Source of the DNA: Cellulosimicrobium cellulans
GTDB taxonomy: Bacteria > Actinomycetota > Actinomycetes > Actinomycetales > Cellulomonadaceae
Length of the DNA stretch: 64,000 nt
Direction: 5' to 3'
NCBI RefSeq assembly: GCF_016907755.1
Contig: NZ_JAFBCN010000001.1
Span: 310,001 to 374,000 of the forward strand
Part shown: piece by piece, positions 62,883 to 64,000 of the stretch
Numbering within the stretch: the first letter of the stretch is position 1
How the letters are laid out: the number at the start of each line of letters is the position of its first letter
Notes under the pieces: model-generated
What the model was told of the DNA's origin: nothing
Databases searched by the model: none
Seen by the model: only the letters and a program-made list of their open reading frames with translations
Position numbers and translations under genes: made by a program

Positions 62883-64000
62883 TCACCGTAGCGGCGGTGC
62901 GGAGCCCTGGGGATCGAGGTCCTCGAGCTCGGCGACGAGCGTGCTGTGCTCGGCGTCGCGACGAACGGCTGCTCCGAGCGCGGCGGCCCGGCGCGTGTAT
63001 GCCGGGTCGTCGAGGACCCGGCGGACGGCCCGCGCGACTCGTTGCGCGGACGCCTTCCGTGAGAGCGCGACGCCCGCGCCGCGCAGCGTGACGCGCACGG
63101 CGTTGTCGCCCTGGTCGCGCCCGTGCGGCAGGACGACGACGGGGCAGCCGGCAGCGAACGCCTTGAGGAGCGTGCCGTGCCCACCGTGCGTGACGACGAG
63201 CGCGGCGTCGCGCAGCACCTCGTGGTGGGGAGCGGACGCGACCACGGTGACGTTCGCCGCGCCCGGCACCGCGTCGGGCGCGAGCCCCTGCCCGGTCGTG
63301 ACGACGCCGCGCACGGGCAGCGTCGCGAGCGCCACGACGATCCGCCGCAGGAGCGCGGCCTGGTCCTGGAACGTGGACGACAGCGCGACGAGGACGAGCG
63401 GGTCGTCGCCCGGCGGCGCGGCCCACGGGACGTCGTCGGCCCACGCCGGGTCGTCGAGCACGGGCCCCACGTACCGGGCGTTCGCGGGGAGCGGGCCGGG
63501 GAGGTCGAACGCCGGGCTCGTCATGACGAGCTGGCGGCGCGCGGCGCTCAGCTGCTCCCACGAGCGCGCGAGCGGGTCGAGGCCCAGGTCGGCGCGCAGG
63601 GCGTTGAGCCGGTCGCGCGTGTAGCGGTCGAACACGCGCGTCGAGAGGCCGGTGATCGTGCGGTCGCGCAGCCGGCCGAGCGGCCCCCGCGCGGGCTTGA
63701 GCCCCGCGCCGAACGGCGTGCGGCCGGGCGTGGGCAGCGCGTAGACGTTGGGGACGAGGACGTCGAACGGGACGTCCCTCGACTGCGCCGCGATCATCGC
63801 GCCGAACGCGAAGACGGACGTCACGACGAGGTCGGGGCGCTCGTCGTCGACGGCGTCGAGGACGTCGCGCGCGTAGTCCGGCGCCGGCCCGGCGATGAGG
63901 CGGTCGCCCATGTCGCGTGCCTGTGCGAGCAGGCTGGGCGCCGCCCAGTCCTGGAGGGGGTCGTGCGCCGGGTCACGGTCGGGCCGGTTCGGCGCGGTAG
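62883..64000 (-). CDS. Macrolide/UDP-type glycosyltransferase (GT1), 5' end cut by window
   Basis: Glycosyltransferase that uses a nucleotide sugar; the acceptor is unknown. The frame is open to the window edge, and the residues before the first in-window ATG (63911) look coding (DPLQDWAAPSLLAQARDMG), so the start is outside. The C-terminal donor-binding motif THGGHGTLLKAFAAGCPVVV is typical of GT1/MGT enzymes; LVLVALSSTFQDQ precedes it. The ATG at 63911 is therefore not taken as the start. Confidence 0.85.
   Translation of the reverse strand, partial: TAPNRPDRDPAHDPLQDWAAPSLLAQARDMGDRLIAGPAPDYARDVLDAVDDERPDLVVTSVFAFGAMIAAQSRDVPFDVLVPNVYALPTPGRTPFGAGLKPARGPLGRLRDRTITGLSTRVFDRYTRDRLNALRADLGLDPLARSWEQLSAARRQLVMTSPAFDLPGPLPANARYVGPVLDDPAWADDVPWAAPPGDDPLVLVALSSTFQDQAALLRRIVVALATLPVRGVVTTGQGLAPDAVPGAANVTVVASAPHHEVLRDAALVVTHGGHGTLLKAFAAGCPVVVLPHGRDQGDNAVRVTLRGAGVALSRKASAQRVARAVRRVLDDPAYTRRAAALGAAVRRDAEHSTLVAELEDLDPQGSAPPLR

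Overview
The window is a chromosomal-origin segment of a high-GC actinobacterium. Gene order (cca, Nudix, DUF6049, murJ ... trxB, trxA ... parB, parA, rsmG, jag, yidC, yidD, rnpA, rpmH, dnaA, oriC, dnaN, gnd, recF, DUF721, gyrB, gyrA, tRNA-Ile, tRNA-Ala, ppi, rhomboid, crgA, DUF881, srtE, pabA, pknB, pknA, pbpA, rodA, pstP, fhaB, fhaA) is the classic actinobacterial origin neighbourhood. Third codon positions are almost all G or C. A pectinase with Pro-Thr-Asp linkers, a class E sortase and gnd between dnaN and recF suggest a Micrococcales member near Cellulosimicrobium/Cellulomonas. That placement is inference. I saw no transposase, integrase, phage gene or CRISPR.

Layout. 1-3.8 kb: end of a DHA2-type exporter, convergent tRNA nucleotidyltransferase (cca), divergent Nudix hydrolase. 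3.8-10 kb: DUF6049 membrane protein, MurJ lipid II flippase and a separate membrane pseudokinase that in mycobacteria is fused to MurJ. 10-11.6 kb: trxB-trxA behind a SigR/SigH-like promoter. 11.6-14.6 kb: aminotransferase, a D-Ala-D-Ala-ligase-like protein and a small orphan. 14.1-19.7 kb: partition region with eight parS sites, 1.5 kb of gene-poor DNA, a 16-bp tandem repeat and parAB. 18.8-22.2 kb: rsmG, jag, yidC, yidD, rnpA, rpmH, all leftward. 22.2-29.3 kb: dnaA, oriC with many DnaA boxes, dnaN, gnd, recF, DUF721. 29.5-31 kb: an inserted leftward LAxTG sortase substrate. 31.5-37.4 kb: gyrB, gyrA, DUF3566. 37.5-43.9 kb: two tRNAs, a 39-residue DLW-39 peptide, an Ala/Lys-rich membrane protein, cyclophilin, rhomboid, crgA, DUF881, srtE, pabA. 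44-53.5 kb: leftward cell-shape operon fhaA-fhaB-pstP-rodA-pbpA-pknA-pknB. 53.9-64 kb: tRNA-Leu, then accessory genes: a PL1-PL9 pectate lyase, WYL regulator, RidA, LAL-type LuxR regulator, alpha/beta hydrolase, small unknown protein and a glycosyltransferase cut by the window end.

How the genes work together. DnaA, oriC, DnaN, RecF, DUF721 and gyrase serve replication; ParA, ParB and parS segregate the new origins. RnpA, L34, YidD, YidC, Jag and RsmG serve RNA processing, ribosomes and membrane insertion. MurJ, pseudokinase, FhaA, FhaB, PknA, PknB, PstP, RodA, PbpA and CrgA form a phosphorylation-controlled cell-wall growth and division module. SrtE probably anchors the LAxTG protein encoded 11 kb away.

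The most interesting observation is a near-identical doublet of DnaA boxes spaced 12 bp, present upstream of dnaA, upstream of gyrB and inside the gyrB coding sequence. The gyrB copy uses codons unusually rich in A and T for this genome.
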